From contig JBEEOW010000020.1 of the NCBI GenBank assembly GCA_041191405.1, forward strand, positions 1 to 64,000: DNA of 64,000 nt, written 5' to 3'. Below the pieces are notes generated by a model. That model saw only the letters and a program-made list of their open reading frames with translations, was not told the origin of the DNA and ran no database searches. The translations under genes were made by a program, and so were the position numbers. Positions 41,801 through 50,274 of the stretch are shown here, piece after piece. Origin of the DNA: JBEEOW01 sp041191405 (GTDB taxonomy: Bacteria > Bacteroidota > Bacteroidia > Cytophagales > UBA9547). The number at the start of each line of letters is the position of its first letter. Within the stretch, counting starts at the first letter, position 1.

Positions 41801-42566
41801 TTGCTCTTGCTCCCAAAGCACAGTTCAAACCAACAGAAAGCAATGGAATATGAGAAACTGAGTTGTAGAATGCCTCAGTAGTTTGTCCGGTTAATGTTCT
41901 ACCACTGGCATCGGTAATTGTACCCGAAACCATTACTGGGTAATATTTGCCAATGCTTTCAAAATAAGCATCCGCAGCGAAAAGTGCCGCTTTACAGTTT
42001 AAGGTATCAAATACTGTTTCAATTAAAATAATATCAGCACCACCATCAATTAATCCTTTGATTTGTAAAGTATAAGCTTCAACTAAAGTATCAAAATTAA
42101 TGGCTCTGTAGCCAGGATTATTTACATCAGGAGAGATAGAACAAGTTCTGTTTGTTGGTCCGATTGCACCAGCAACAAATCGAGGTTTGTTAGGATTTAA
42201 TGCTGTAATTTCATCAGCAGCTTTGCGAGCCACACGAGCCGATTCATAGTTAAGCTCATAAACAAGAAACTCCATTTCGTAGTCGGCCATGGCAATGGTA
42301 GTACCACTAAATGTGTTAGTTTCAATAATATCAGCTCCAGCATTTAAGTATTCTTTATGAATCGCCTCAATAATATCCGGACGAGTAATTGACAATAAAT
42401 CGTTATTCCCTTTTAAATCGCATGGATGATTTTTGAAACGCTCACCTCTGAAATCCTCTTCTGTAAGCGTATAACGCTGAATCATAGTACCCATGGCACC
42501 ATCAAGAATAAGAATACGATTTATTAAGATGTCGTAAATTGGGTGAGAGCTGGAGTTGTTTTTCAT
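38802..42566 (-). CDS. metH: Cobalamin-dependent methionine synthase
   Basis: Transfers the methyl group from 5-methyl-THF to homocysteine through methyl-B12. All four modules are present in 1254 residues. The homocysteine domain (about 10-330) has zinc ligands in VGLNCALGA and GGCCGTTPDH. The folate domain (about 350-640) includes VGERTNVTGSAKFLRLI. The B12 domain (about 690-890) has KGDVHDIGKNIVGVV with the cobalt-binding His (near 762). The reactivation domain (about 920-1254) has RPAPGYPACPDHTEK. Its mRNA leader contains a SAM-I riboswitch. Confidence 0.97.
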   Translation of the reverse strand: MKNNSSSHPIYDILINRILILDGAMGTMIQRYTLTEEDFRGERFKNHPCDLKGNNDLLSITRPDIIEAIHKEYLNAGADIIETNTFSGTTIAMADYEMEFLVYELNYESARVARKAADEITALNPNKPRFVAGAIGPTNRTCSISPDVNNPGYRAINFDTLVEAYTLQIKGLIDGGADIILIETVFDTLNCKAALFAADAYFESIGKYYPVMVSGTITDASGRTLTGQTTEAFYNSVSHIPLLSVGLNCALGARAMKPYLQDLSRNASCFVSVYPNAGLPNEFGQYDESPAIMAPQVEEFLAEGLVNILGGCCGTTPDHIAAMAQVAAKYKPRVIPQIEPLMRLSGLEPLTVTKELGFVNVGERTNVTGSAKFLRLIKEGNYDEALTIALDQVRGGGMVIDINMDEGMLDGKEAMVNFLNLIASEPEISRVPVMIDSSKWEIIEAGLKCVQGKAIVNSISLKAGEEEFIRQAKTIMRYGAAVIVMAFDEAGQADSTPRRIEISKRSYDILVNQVGFPAEDIIFDLNIFPVGTGIEEHKENAISFIESTKWVKDNLPHCHVSGGVSNVSFSFRGNNHVREAMHSAFLYHAIQAGMDMGIVNPSMLEVYSDIEPQLLERIEDVLLNRREDATERLLDFAESLKGISKESQKEAEEWRKGTVEERLAHALVKGIIEYIDEDTEEARIKYESPLRVIEEPLMAGMNIVGDLFGSGKMFLPQVVKSARVMKKSVAYLLPFLEEEKKRTGNTAKNNGKIVLATVKGDVHDIGKNIVGVVLACNNFEIIDIGVMVSCEKILEAAIKENADIIGLSGLITPSLDEMVYVAQEMEKRGMKTPLLIGGATTSRIHTAVKIDPVYSGPVIHVLDASKSVPVASSLLSKDQTSNFAQSYKEEYARMRIEHAGRQREKNFVSIEEARKNKFDINWENYNPTKPSFLGNKVFDNYPLAEIAKYIDWTPFFQTWELYGKFPKILNDEVVGSEATKLFADAQKVLQAAIDNKTLVAKGVIGFWPANTINDDDVALFEFNKVAHVHDSSCSHLAHNHDHYTENRNKQIATFHQLRQQSLKGANNPNLSLADFIAPAETGIRDYVGGFTVSVSGAEELAKIYEADHDDYNSIMIKAIADRLAEAFAELMHEKVRKAYWGYAPEENLENEALINEDYQGIRPAPGYPACPDHTEKITIFNLLDTENSIGTYLTESLAMYPTASVSGWYIGHPQSKYFGLGKIAKDQVENYAQRKNISIEEAEKWLRPALNYDL

Positions 42567-42682
42567 AAAGTTTATATGTATTGAACAGGACTAAATCCTA
42601 ATGAATCAATTAGTTAAACTTATGAAGTTAGAGGTAGGAAATTTATGGGCAATCCGAAAACAAGGCAGAATTATATTCTTTT

Positions 42683-42793
42683 CTTTATCTTCACTAAGTA
42701 CAAATAGAAATTGTATTAGTTGGGAATTAGCACCGAGTTAGCCAAGGTTGCTAAGACATCATAGGGCCCATCCCTCCGTCTTTCTTGATAAGT
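42683..42793 (-). promoter_or_regulatory. SAM-I (S-box) riboswitch in the metH leader
   Basis: On the minus strand the leader reads ACTTATCAAGAAAGACGGAG, then GGATGGGCCCTATGATGTC, TTAGCAACC and CGGTGCTAATTCC, closing with GAAGATAAAG. These match the conserved core of the SAM-I aptamer (P1, kink-turn, GGCCC, GATG, AGCAACC, GGTGCTAATTCC). The outer P1 pairing is TTATC with GATAA. About 117 nt remain to the metH start, with no clear terminator, so translation control or another mode is possible. High SAM should lower metH expression. Confidence 0.92.
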
Positions 42794-42945
42794 ACCACAA
42801 ATGTAATAGTAATACTTCAATTAACAATGCGGTAATGTTAGTTTTTTTACAGGATTTTCAATAACTTGGAATTTAAACTTAAGACATTAAATCGTTTGAA
42901 GATTAAAGTATTTTTAATGTACTTTGTAATACTTAGAAATTGTAT

Positions 42946-43539
42946 ATGGAAATTTTGAAATTCAGTTTAAAGATATTTGTTATAACCCTATTCTTTTCTT
43001 GTTCTGAAAATGAATCAAAACAAACAGTAAGTGAAGGTTTTACAAATAAAAAAGATACTTTGGTAAAAGAAAGTATTGATAAAAAAGATTCGATCATTAA
43101 ACCTAAAATTCAAACTGCAACCGAAGTTAAAAAAGAATTACTTGAAGGTAAAAACGTTGATTTGGAACAACTAACTTTTTCTAATTTGTTGGATAGTTTG
43201 AATCATCCATCTGCAAAAGTAAGAAGTGTATATTTTAAAGCAATTACTAAATCACTTTCAAATGCTGACGGACCGTATGCAGAAGCTGTTGGTTTTCATG
43301 TGTTTAATATGTTTGTTGCTTCTCCAGAAGAGTTATTTACAAATTTAAATTCATTACCTAAAAATGAGCAAGAACTTTGGTTTATGGCTCTTTTTAATGA
43401 ATTATCCATGCGTGATAATACTGTAAACCCAAAAATGTATCAGATTTTCTATAAAACTATTGAAAAATATAAAGTTAAATATCCTAAATATGTAGCTTTG
43501 CTCGATAGAATACATGCATTTGTTAAGGAAAGAAATTAA
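42946..43539 (+). CDS. Putative lipoprotein, unknown function
   Basis: The 197-residue product from ATG at 42946 (MEILKFSLKIFVITLFFSC) has a lipobox (LFFSC). A Lys/Ser/Thr-rich linker precedes a helical domain: QLTFSNLLDSLNHPSAKVRSVYFKAIT, EAVGFHVFNMF, QELWFMALFNELSM and YKVKYPKYVALLDRI. Transcribed with the BtuF-like gene 18 bp downstream. No family recognised; HEAT-like helix pairs are possible. Confidence 0.6.
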   Translation: MEILKFSLKIFVITLFFSCSENESKQTVSEGFTNKKDTLVKESIDKKDSIIKPKIQTATEVKKELLEGKNVDLEQLTFSNLLDSLNHPSAKVRSVYFKAITKSLSNADGPYAEAVGFHVFNMFVASPEELFTNLNSLPKNEQELWFMALFNELSMRDNTVNPKMYQIFYKTIEKYKVKYPKYVALLDRIHAFVKERN

Positions 43540-43557
43540 AGAATATATATTTGAAAA

Positions 43558-44445
43558 ATGAAAAATAAATTATTTAACCTGTTGACTTTTATTGTATTAG
43601 CTATTTTTACATCTTGTGGTGGAGATAGAAATCACAAACACACTCGTAAAACACACGATGATATAGGAAGAACGGTGAATATTCCTGTTCGTGTGCATAG
43701 AATTGTTTCATTAACTCCTTCAATTACAGAGATTTTAGCCACAATTACACCTTTAGAAAAAATTGTAGCTCGAACTCCACATTGTACTTATCCGAAAGAA
43801 ATATTGAAAGTGCCTGTGATTGATGTTTATCCTTTAGATATTGAAAAATTGGTAAAATTAAAGCCTGATTTGGTATTTGTTAAAGAAGGTTTTTTAGCTA
43901 TTGAACAAGCAAATCAATTAGAAAAATTAGGGATTGCTGTTTATTATTTAAAATTCAATACTGCCCAAGATATTATTCATGCAATAGTAAAAGTAGGTAA
44001 ATTGATGGATGCTGATATGCAAGCTGGTTTGGAAGCTGATACACTTGGAATGCATTTACATAAATTGAAAGTTAAAGCTGAACAAATAAAAGAATATGAT
44101 AAGCCTGAAGTTTTGATTTTGATTTCAAGTAATCCTTTATATGCTTATGGAAAAGATAGTTATGCTTCTGATTTCTTGTATTATGCAGGTGCTAAAAATG
44201 CTATTAAAGAGAAATTCTCCAACCCATTTCCACAATTAAGTCGTGAATATTTGTTGAAATTAAATCCAGAAATAATTATTACCACCAAACAAAACAATAA
44301 TATTTTTGATTTATATCCTGAATTGAAACAGTCTAAAGCATTTAAAAACAATAGAATACATTACATTGACGAAGATTTAATTTCTCGCCCTGGACCAAGA
44401 GTTATTGAAGCAATATTGAAATTAAAGGAGTTGGTAAAGAAATAA
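43558..44445 (+). CDS. BtuF-like substrate-binding lipoprotein
   Basis: The 295-residue helical-backbone metal receptor has a lipobox (LAIFTSC). TVNIPVRVHRIVSLTPSITEILATI, followed by LVKLKPDLVFVKEGF, HAIVKVGKLMDADMQ and LLKLNPEIIITT, is standard for BtuF/FhuD-type binding proteins. It overlaps nothing but is 3 bp before the permease gene. The ligand could be cobalamin, a siderophore or heme. Nearby metH favours cobalamin, but no cobalamin riboswitch was found upstream. Confidence 0.88.
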   Translation: MKNKLFNLLTFIVLAIFTSCGGDRNHKHTRKTHDDIGRTVNIPVRVHRIVSLTPSITEILATITPLEKIVARTPHCTYPKEILKVPVIDVYPLDIEKLVKLKPDLVFVKEGFLAIEQANQLEKLGIAVYYLKFNTAQDIIHAIVKVGKLMDADMQAGLEADTLGMHLHKLKVKAEQIKEYDKPEVLILISSNPLYAYGKDSYASDFLYYAGAKNAIKEKFSNPFPQLSREYLLKLNPEIIITTKQNNNIFDLYPELKQSKAFKNNRIHYIDEDLISRPGPRVIEAILKLKELVKK

Positions 44446-44448
44446 ATC

Positions 44449-45414
44449 ATGTTAAACAAACTCCTACCAACAATACTAACTTCCATTATATTCTTAGGCA
44501 TCTTTTTAGGCGTAAGTGATATAATATTTGTTGATAATGGTTTTGATTTGATTTTTGATACCAATTCAACCACTTCAATTATATTTTGGGAATTGCGTTT
44601 GCCAAGATTATTGACAGCAATTTTAGTGGGAGCAAGTTTAGCTTTGGCTGGTTGTTTGTCGCAGTATTTATTTAATAACCCTTTGGCCGACCCATACATT
44701 CTAGGTACAGCAAGTGGAGCATCATTAGGGGCAAATTTGTTGCCTCTGATTTTACCAATTGGTTTGTTATCTACAACTTTAGGTGCTTGGTTGGGTGCTG
44801 TTGTAATAACAGGAATTACACTTTTGATTTCATTTAAAAACAAACATATTCAAGTTTATAAGTTGTTATTAAATGGCATGGCTATGTCGTCGTTTGCGGC
44901 AGCAGTGATAAGTTTTTTAATTTTTACTACCTCATCTGACCAACAATTACGACAAATAATATTTTGGGTAATTGGAAGTTTCGAGCGTGCCCAATGGATT
45001 CAAATTCCATTTTTAGCCATCGTTTTGTTGCTAACTTTGGTGTATTTATATTTCAAACACAATGCATTGACTTTACTATTAATAGGAGAGGAGCAAGCCA
45101 AAGTTATGGGATTAAATACCAATGTGTTGAAAATTACCTTATTGCTTTTTTTGACTTTGTTGGTTTCATTTTCAGTAGCTTGTGCTGGTCCAATTGGTTT
45201 TGTAGGAATAGTAATACCGCATATTGCAAGGAGCATTAATTCAAAGTTGAATTACAATTATTATGTAATTAGTTCATTATTAGGAGCTTGTTTGTTATTG
45301 TTTGGCGAAATTATCAGTCACCCAATTTACCCTCCAAGTGGTTTGCCAATTGGAGTTTTAACTTCATTTATTGGAGTACCTTTTTTTGTTTACTTGATAA
45401 ATAAAGGTAAATGA
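44449..45414 (+). CDS. FecCD/BtuC-type ABC transporter permease
   Basis: The 321-residue protein has about ten membrane helices. It has the FecCD hallmarks LRLPRLLTAILVGASLALAGCLSQYLFNNPLADPYILGTASGASLGA and GLNTNVLKITLLLFLTLLVSFSVACAGPIGFVGIVIPHIAR; the latter is the coupling-helix region that contacts the ATPase. It pairs with the binding protein upstream. The gene ends 6 bp from the convergent glycosyltransferase gene, so no ATPase follows; one encoded elsewhere is needed. Confidence 0.92.
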   Translation: MLNKLLPTILTSIIFLGIFLGVSDIIFVDNGFDLIFDTNSTTSIIFWELRLPRLLTAILVGASLALAGCLSQYLFNNPLADPYILGTASGASLGANLLPLILPIGLLSTTLGAWLGAVVITGITLLISFKNKHIQVYKLLLNGMAMSSFAAAVISFLIFTTSSDQQLRQIIFWVIGSFERAQWIQIPFLAIVLLLTLVYLYFKHNALTLLLIGEEQAKVMGLNTNVLKITLLLFLTLLVSFSVACAGPIGFVGIVIPHIARSINSKLNYNYYVISSLLGACLLLFGEIISHPIYPPSGLPIGVLTSFIGVPFFVYLINKGK

Positions 45415-45420
45415 TAAATG

Positions 45421-46329
45421 TTATAATTTGGGGTCAGGAACGAAATCTTTTATAGTTAAGTGCCAGCAAATTCCTTTTATAAAAGGAATAATTTGTGAAA
45501 ACTCAAAATAAATAATATATAGTAATATACTTTTGGGTATTACTATAAATATATAAAATATTAGAAAGGAGATGTATTTAATTAGTGACACATTTCGTTT
45601 CATAAATAAAATTCTATTTCGAGTAATGTAATAAGTTTTTAATGCTGATTTTTTACCTACAGACATAGATTCCTTATGATAAACCTCTGATTTGGGAATG
45701 TACCAAAATGAATATCCAGCTCTTTTAATTTTCTCGCAGAAATCTAATTCTTCGTAGTACAGAAAATATATTTCAGACATTAGACCTACTTTTTTTAAAA
45801 CATTTCGTGGAATTAACATTGCTGCACCGTGAGTGTGGCTACATTTTGTTGCTTTGTCGTGTTGACCACAATCTATTTCTAAATCTCCAACAAATCCTCC
45901 TCTTCCTGTAATTGGATTTATTGCTTTTGCACCCGCAAATTGTAAAATGCAGGTATCATAATAATATACTTTAGGACTTACTGCACCAATGGTTGGGTCT
46001 GAAATTAATTTCTCAACCAATGGCTCAAGAAAATTTTTATCTACTTCTGTATCATTATTTAGTAATAAAATATATTCGCCTTTTGATGCCCTAATACCAA
46101 GATTATTCCCACCCGCAAAACCTAGATTTTGTTTGCTTTTTATTAATTGTATTTCAGGAAATTTTTTAGAAATTTCACTTGTTGATTCTGTTGAAGCATT
46201 GTCAACTACAATAATTTCAATATTAGAATATGAAATTGATTTAAGTGATTTAATCATTTCACATGTTAATTTTGCTCCATTATAATTTACTGTAATAATA
46301 GATACAAGAGGCATTTTTTTCGTTTTCAT
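45421..46329 (-). CDS. Glycosyltransferase family 2 (rhamnosyltransferase-like)
   Basis: The 302-residue GT-A enzyme has VSIITVNYNGAKLTCEMIKSL, VVDNASTE, LGFAGGNNLGIRASKGEYILLLNNDTEVD (the DxD-type site is NDT) and YYEELDFCEKIKRAGYSFWYIPKSEVYHKESMSVG. This is the WbbL/rhamnosyltransferase-like pattern. A C-terminal hydrophobic segment (YISFLIFYIFIVIPKSILLYII) anchors it to the membrane. It follows the next GT2 gene by 8 bp and starts the polysaccharide region. Confidence 0.92.
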   Translation of the reverse strand: MKTKKMPLVSIITVNYNGAKLTCEMIKSLKSISYSNIEIIVVDNASTESTSEISKKFPEIQLIKSKQNLGFAGGNNLGIRASKGEYILLLNNDTEVDKNFLEPLVEKLISDPTIGAVSPKVYYYDTCILQFAGAKAINPITGRGGFVGDLEIDCGQHDKATKCSHTHGAAMLIPRNVLKKVGLMSEIYFLYYEELDFCEKIKRAGYSFWYIPKSEVYHKESMSVGKKSALKTYYITRNRILFMKRNVSLIKYISFLIFYIFIVIPKSILLYIIYFEFSQIIPFIKGICWHLTIKDFVPDPKL

Positions 46330-46337
46330 AGTATGGA

Positions 46338-47501
46338 TTATTTACTGCGTTGAGAACGTTCCCATGCTGCTGATTGACTACCTTTTACAAATCTTACAAA
46401 CCCTGCAAATACTGAATAATTCATCATCAGGAAGTAATATGGAACAAATAATATTTTTATTTTAATATTTTTATTCTCTAATATCCAGCCACTTAATGCT
46501 AATATGTAGAACATTACTTGGCATATCCATATATATAAATATACTTTAAATTGAGTTGCTAAATATATGTTTACTAAAAATACAATTACAAGTAAAACCG
46601 GTACAATACTCCATCGAAGTACTCTATGTGAAATGTATTGAAAAGTAAGGGTAAAATGTGTAAATGGATTTAAAATTGGCAATAATCTCGACATTGATTG
46701 CCAACCACCTGCACAAATTCTTATTTTTCTTTTAAGTTCTTCTTTGATTGATGCAGAGGCAGTTTCGAGGGCGTAAGCTTCGGGTTCATAAATAACTCTA
46801 TATCCTTGTGCCGCTATTCTCATTGATAACATAAAATCATCTAAAATCGAATCTTTTTCAATAGTAGAGAATAGTGAAGTTCTGAATGAAAATAACTCTC
46901 CTGCTGCTCCAACAATAGTTAATAATTCGGAATCTAATTTTTTTAATAATGATTCGTATTTCCAATAAATACCTTCACCTGCCCCAGCTGCATTATCAGA
47001 TTTGTTTGATTTAACTCTTTTTTCGCCAGATACTGCACCAACTAAAGGGTTTTTATAATGACGTACCATTTTTTGGATAGCATCCTCAGGTAATATTGTA
47101 TTTGCATCTGAAAATATAGTTATTTCTGTTGTAATAAATGTCATAGCTCTATTTTCAGCAGCCGATTTTCCCCCACGTTTTTCTTCGTGTAATAAAACTA
47201 CATTCTCATATTTTTTTACCAATTCAGGAGTTCCGTCATTTGAACCATCCGTAATGAAAATAATTGTTAATTTATCTTTAGGGTAATTTAATGATAAACA
47301 ATTGTTTATTTTTTGTTCAATCATGTCAATTTCATTATAACATGGTACTACAAAACTTACCGTTGGTTGATAATCGTTATCAAATAAGTTTTTTGCTTTG
47401 AAGAAAATACGTTTTAACAATACTATTAAATACAACACAATTCCATAACCTAAAAAGGCATAAAATATAATAAATAAGCTTATCCAAAATATCGTTTCCA
47501 T
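46338..47501 (-). CDS. Membrane glycosyltransferase family 2 (processive type)
   Basis: The 387-residue protein has an N-terminal helix (SLFIIFYAFLGYGIVLYLIVLLK) and the GT2 domain: VSFVVPCYNEIDMIEQKI, FITDGSNDGTPELV, FSDANTILPEDA, VGAVSGEKRV, DDFMLSMRIAAQGYRVIYEPEA and CAGGWQSMSRLLPIL, the last replacing QxxRW. Three or four C-terminal helices follow. It resembles poly-N-acetylglucosamine or cellulose synthase-like enzymes that extend and thread a polymer. Operon with the GT2 gene downstream. Confidence 0.92.
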   Translation of the reverse strand: METIFWISLFIIFYAFLGYGIVLYLIVLLKRIFFKAKNLFDNDYQPTVSFVVPCYNEIDMIEQKINNCLSLNYPKDKLTIIFITDGSNDGTPELVKKYENVVLLHEEKRGGKSAAENRAMTFITTEITIFSDANTILPEDAIQKMVRHYKNPLVGAVSGEKRVKSNKSDNAAGAGEGIYWKYESLLKKLDSELLTIVGAAGELFSFRTSLFSTIEKDSILDDFMLSMRIAAQGYRVIYEPEAYALETASASIKEELKRKIRICAGGWQSMSRLLPILNPFTHFTLTFQYISHRVLRWSIVPVLLVIVFLVNIYLATQFKVYLYIWICQVMFYILALSGWILENKNIKIKILFVPYYFLMMNYSVFAGFVRFVKGSQSAAWERSQRSK

Positions 47502-47715
47502 GATTGAATTAGTTAATTAGTGGAATTTATAATTTTAGAATTTTAACTTATTACCTAAACTTAATGTTGCACAAAGGCTTGGTTATTAATTATTTTAGCT
47601 TAAAATTCAGTATAAATACTGCAAAAATGTATTGTTTTTTGAAAAATATTTATAAAAATAATGTCTTCATAATATTAAAATTTCGTATCCTAGTTATTCA
47701 AAAAAAATAACAGAA

Positions 47716-48360
47716 ATGGCTAAGATTTCATTAATTATAGCAGATGATCATAGATTGGTGAGGGCAGGAATTAAGTTATTGCTTTCAACTAGTGATTAAA
47801 TAGAAATGGTGGCTGAGGCAGAGGATGGAGAGGAGTTATTAAATCAAGTTGAAAAGTTTGAGCCTGATGTAATTTTATTAGATGGTAGTATGCCAAAGAT
47901 GGATGGTATAACTGCATTAAAAAAAATATTAGAGAAATATCCAGATACAGGTATTATAATGCTTACCATAAATGAAGACACAAGTTTTATACAGGAATGT
48001 GTAGCAGCAGGTGCATTATCATATTTATTAAAAAATGTTGGGCAAGATGAATTAATAGCCACAATTAAAAAAGTTGCTTATGGTAAATCCACTTTTAACC
48101 CTGTGATTAATGAAATGCTTATTAAAGGGCAAATGGATGCTCGTAAATTGAAAGCTGAAGCAATAAAAGTTACTCGTAGAGAAAAAGAAATTTTAGAATG
48201 TTTGGGTAAAGGGCTTACAACCAAACAAATGGCAGATGTATTGTTTTTAAGTAGCAGAACTATTGAATCGCATAGGTTAAGACTTTTAAAGAAATTTAAT
48301 GCTCAAAATTCAACAGACCTTATTAGAATAGCTGTTGAGAAAAAAATTATCAAATTATAA
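47716..48360 (+). pseudogene. NarL/LuxR-type response regulator, interrupted by in-frame TAA
   Basis: The frame from ATG at 47716 starts MAKISLIIADDHRLVRAGIK, a canonical receiver start. Codon 28 is TAA (47797-47799), in LLSTSD-stop-IEMVAEAEDG, at a variable surface position. The frame then continues without further damage through the phospho-acceptor (VILLDGSMPKMDG) and the LuxR helix-turn-helix (VTRREKEILECLGKGLTTKQMADVLFLSSRTIESHRLRLLKKF) to 48360. A downstream ATG at 47806 could give a product without the first 30 residues, including the acidic pocket. Recent nonsense mutation or sequence error. Confidence 0.8.
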
Positions 48361-48491
48361 GTTTTTACTTGGTTTTCATTTACCGACAATAACTACCATT
48401 TAATCCTTTCAATTATCCATTCATAGAATAGTTATTATCAGTTTTGGGGTGAAGCGTTATTAAATTCAAATAACCAAAAAAACTCAAAGCC

Positions 48492-50219
48492 ATGAAAACG
48501 CTATATACTTTTATCGCAATAATATTGACATTAACCTTCAAGATTAATGCTCAATGGATTAATGGTCAAAATGCCTCTGTAGTACTTGGAACTAGTGGTA
48601 GTTATACCTCTGTTGGTACTCTTAATGCTGTTGGGATTGCTATTGACGCTACTAACAACAAGGTGTATGTTTCGGATTATTGTAATCATGTTGTTTATAG
48701 ATATGCTACAACTTCCGGTAATTTAACTTCTTCATCAGTTAAAGAAGCTACATTTGGTGTATTAGGTGTTGCTGGAACTAGTAGTACAAGATTAAGATTC
48801 CCTTCTGGTTTAGCTGTAGATAATAATGGAAGATTGTTTATTGTTGATGGAGGTAATCATAGATTAGTATATATAGATAATGCTAAAACAGCTTCAAGTG
48901 GAGTTACTTTTAGTGGATTTTTTGGTCAAAATGATGTTGTTACAGGAACTGTTAATTCAGGAGCAGGAGCTGCATCAAATCACTCTTTTAATTTTACAGT
49001 ATCAAGCCCATCAGGAATTTTTTCATGTACATCTACAACTTTTACTGGATATTTAGCTGTATCATCATCTAATCAATTATTTGTTTCAGACCCAGGGAAC
49101 AATAGAATACTGCGATTTGATAATACTTCTTCTGTAAATGCAGACGTTGTTTTTGGGCAAAATAATTTTTCATCGGTAAGTGCAGGTACTACTATTTCTA
49201 CTTTAAGAACACCCATGGGAATAGCGCTAAGTGGGAGTGCATTATTTGTGGCAGATATGAATAATAATAGAGTACTTAGATACGATAATGCAACAACGCT
49301 GTCTACGAACCAACCAAGTGCCGCAGCAGTTTTTGGTCAAACTTCATTTACAACTGCAACAGGTAGTCGAACTAGTTCAACTTTTGATATTCCTATAAAT
49401 GTAGCTACTGATGCTACAGGTACTGTTTATATAAATGATAGCAATAATGGAAGAACAGTATTTGTAAAATCTGCGAGTACTAAAAATGGTGGCGGTGGTA
49501 CAGCAGTGGCTTTTGATGGAGTAATTGGTCAAAGTAATTTTACTTCTTACGCAGGAACAGCAAACCAAGCAACCATGTGGGCTGGTGTAACAGGTTTGGC
49601 TGTGAATTCAAAAAACGGGAAAATGCTAATTGCTAATACTGGTTTTGGGAGAGTGCTTCAATTTAACGCATCAGCCCCATTACCGTTAGACTTTTTAAGT
49701 TTGCACGCTATGAATGTAAATAATAATTTAATGGTTAAATGGGTAACAACTAATGAAATAAATACTCATTTATTCGAAATAGAACATTCAAATAATGGAT
49801 TAAATTTTATGAAAGTTGCTGAACATCTTTCAGTTGGAAACAATTCTGTTCATCAAAATACATATTTTTCACACTTACCTAATTTAATTCACTCAAATCA
49901 AAATTACTTTAGAATTAAACAAATTGATTTAGATGGGAAGTATGCATATTCAGATATATTTTCTTATCATTTTATGTATACTAACAAATTGCACGTATAT
50001 CCAAATTACAATGTTGAAAACCATTTAAATTATCATTTTGATACTGAAAATAATGATATACAAATGATTATAGTATCAACAAGTGGTGATTTGGTTTTTG
50101 ATAAAATATTGAATCAAATGAAAGGAAGTATTGATGTTTCTGGGTTTAAATCTGGGGTTTATATTATAAAAGCTATGGTTAATAACCAAAGTTATACTTC
50201 AACTTTTGTTATACAATAA
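48492..50219 (+). CDS. Secreted NHL-repeat beta-propeller protein with T9SS sorting domain
   Basis: The 575-residue protein has a signal peptide (MKTLYTFIAIILTLTFKINA) and about six NHL repeats (for example GIAIDATNNKVYVSDYCNHVVYRY, GLAVDNNGRLFIVDGGNHRLVYI, GIALSGSALFVADMNNNRVLRY) forming a beta-propeller between about residues 20 and 390. A fibronectin-like segment follows (NNLMVKWVTTNEINTHLFEIE, FRIKQIDLDG). A C-terminal sorting domain ends ...SGVYIIKAMVNNQSYTSTFVIQ. It should be surface-displayed or released. Its place next to glycan genes may be coincidental. Confidence 0.85.
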   Translation: MKTLYTFIAIILTLTFKINAQWINGQNASVVLGTSGSYTSVGTLNAVGIAIDATNNKVYVSDYCNHVVYRYATTSGNLTSSSVKEATFGVLGVAGTSSTRLRFPSGLAVDNNGRLFIVDGGNHRLVYIDNAKTASSGVTFSGFFGQNDVVTGTVNSGAGAASNHSFNFTVSSPSGIFSCTSTTFTGYLAVSSSNQLFVSDPGNNRILRFDNTSSVNADVVFGQNNFSSVSAGTTISTLRTPMGIALSGSALFVADMNNNRVLRYDNATTLSTNQPSAAAVFGQTSFTTATGSRTSSTFDIPINVATDATGTVYINDSNNGRTVFVKSASTKNGGGGTAVAFDGVIGQSNFTSYAGTANQATMWAGVTGLAVNSKNGKMLIANTGFGRVLQFNASAPLPLDFLSLHAMNVNNNLMVKWVTTNEINTHLFEIEHSNNGLNFMKVAEHLSVGNNSVHQNTYFSHLPNLIHSNQNYFRIKQIDLDGKYAYSDIFSYHFMYTNKLHVYPNYNVENHLNYHFDTENNDIQMIIVSTSGDLVFDKILNQMKGSIDVSGFKSGVYIIKAMVNNQSYTSTFVIQ

Positions 50220-50274
50220 ATGCTTTAACAAACAATAATTAGTTACTTACGTAGTGCTTTCAAAAAATAAGGTT

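Noticed and set aside
42794..43557. Cobalamin riboswitch before the BtuF-like gene
   Set aside because: No B12-box-like sequence (GCCACTG) was seen.
44361..44843. 160-codon minus-strand ORF
   Set aside because: Antisense to the clearly real FecCD permease gene and the BtuF-like end.
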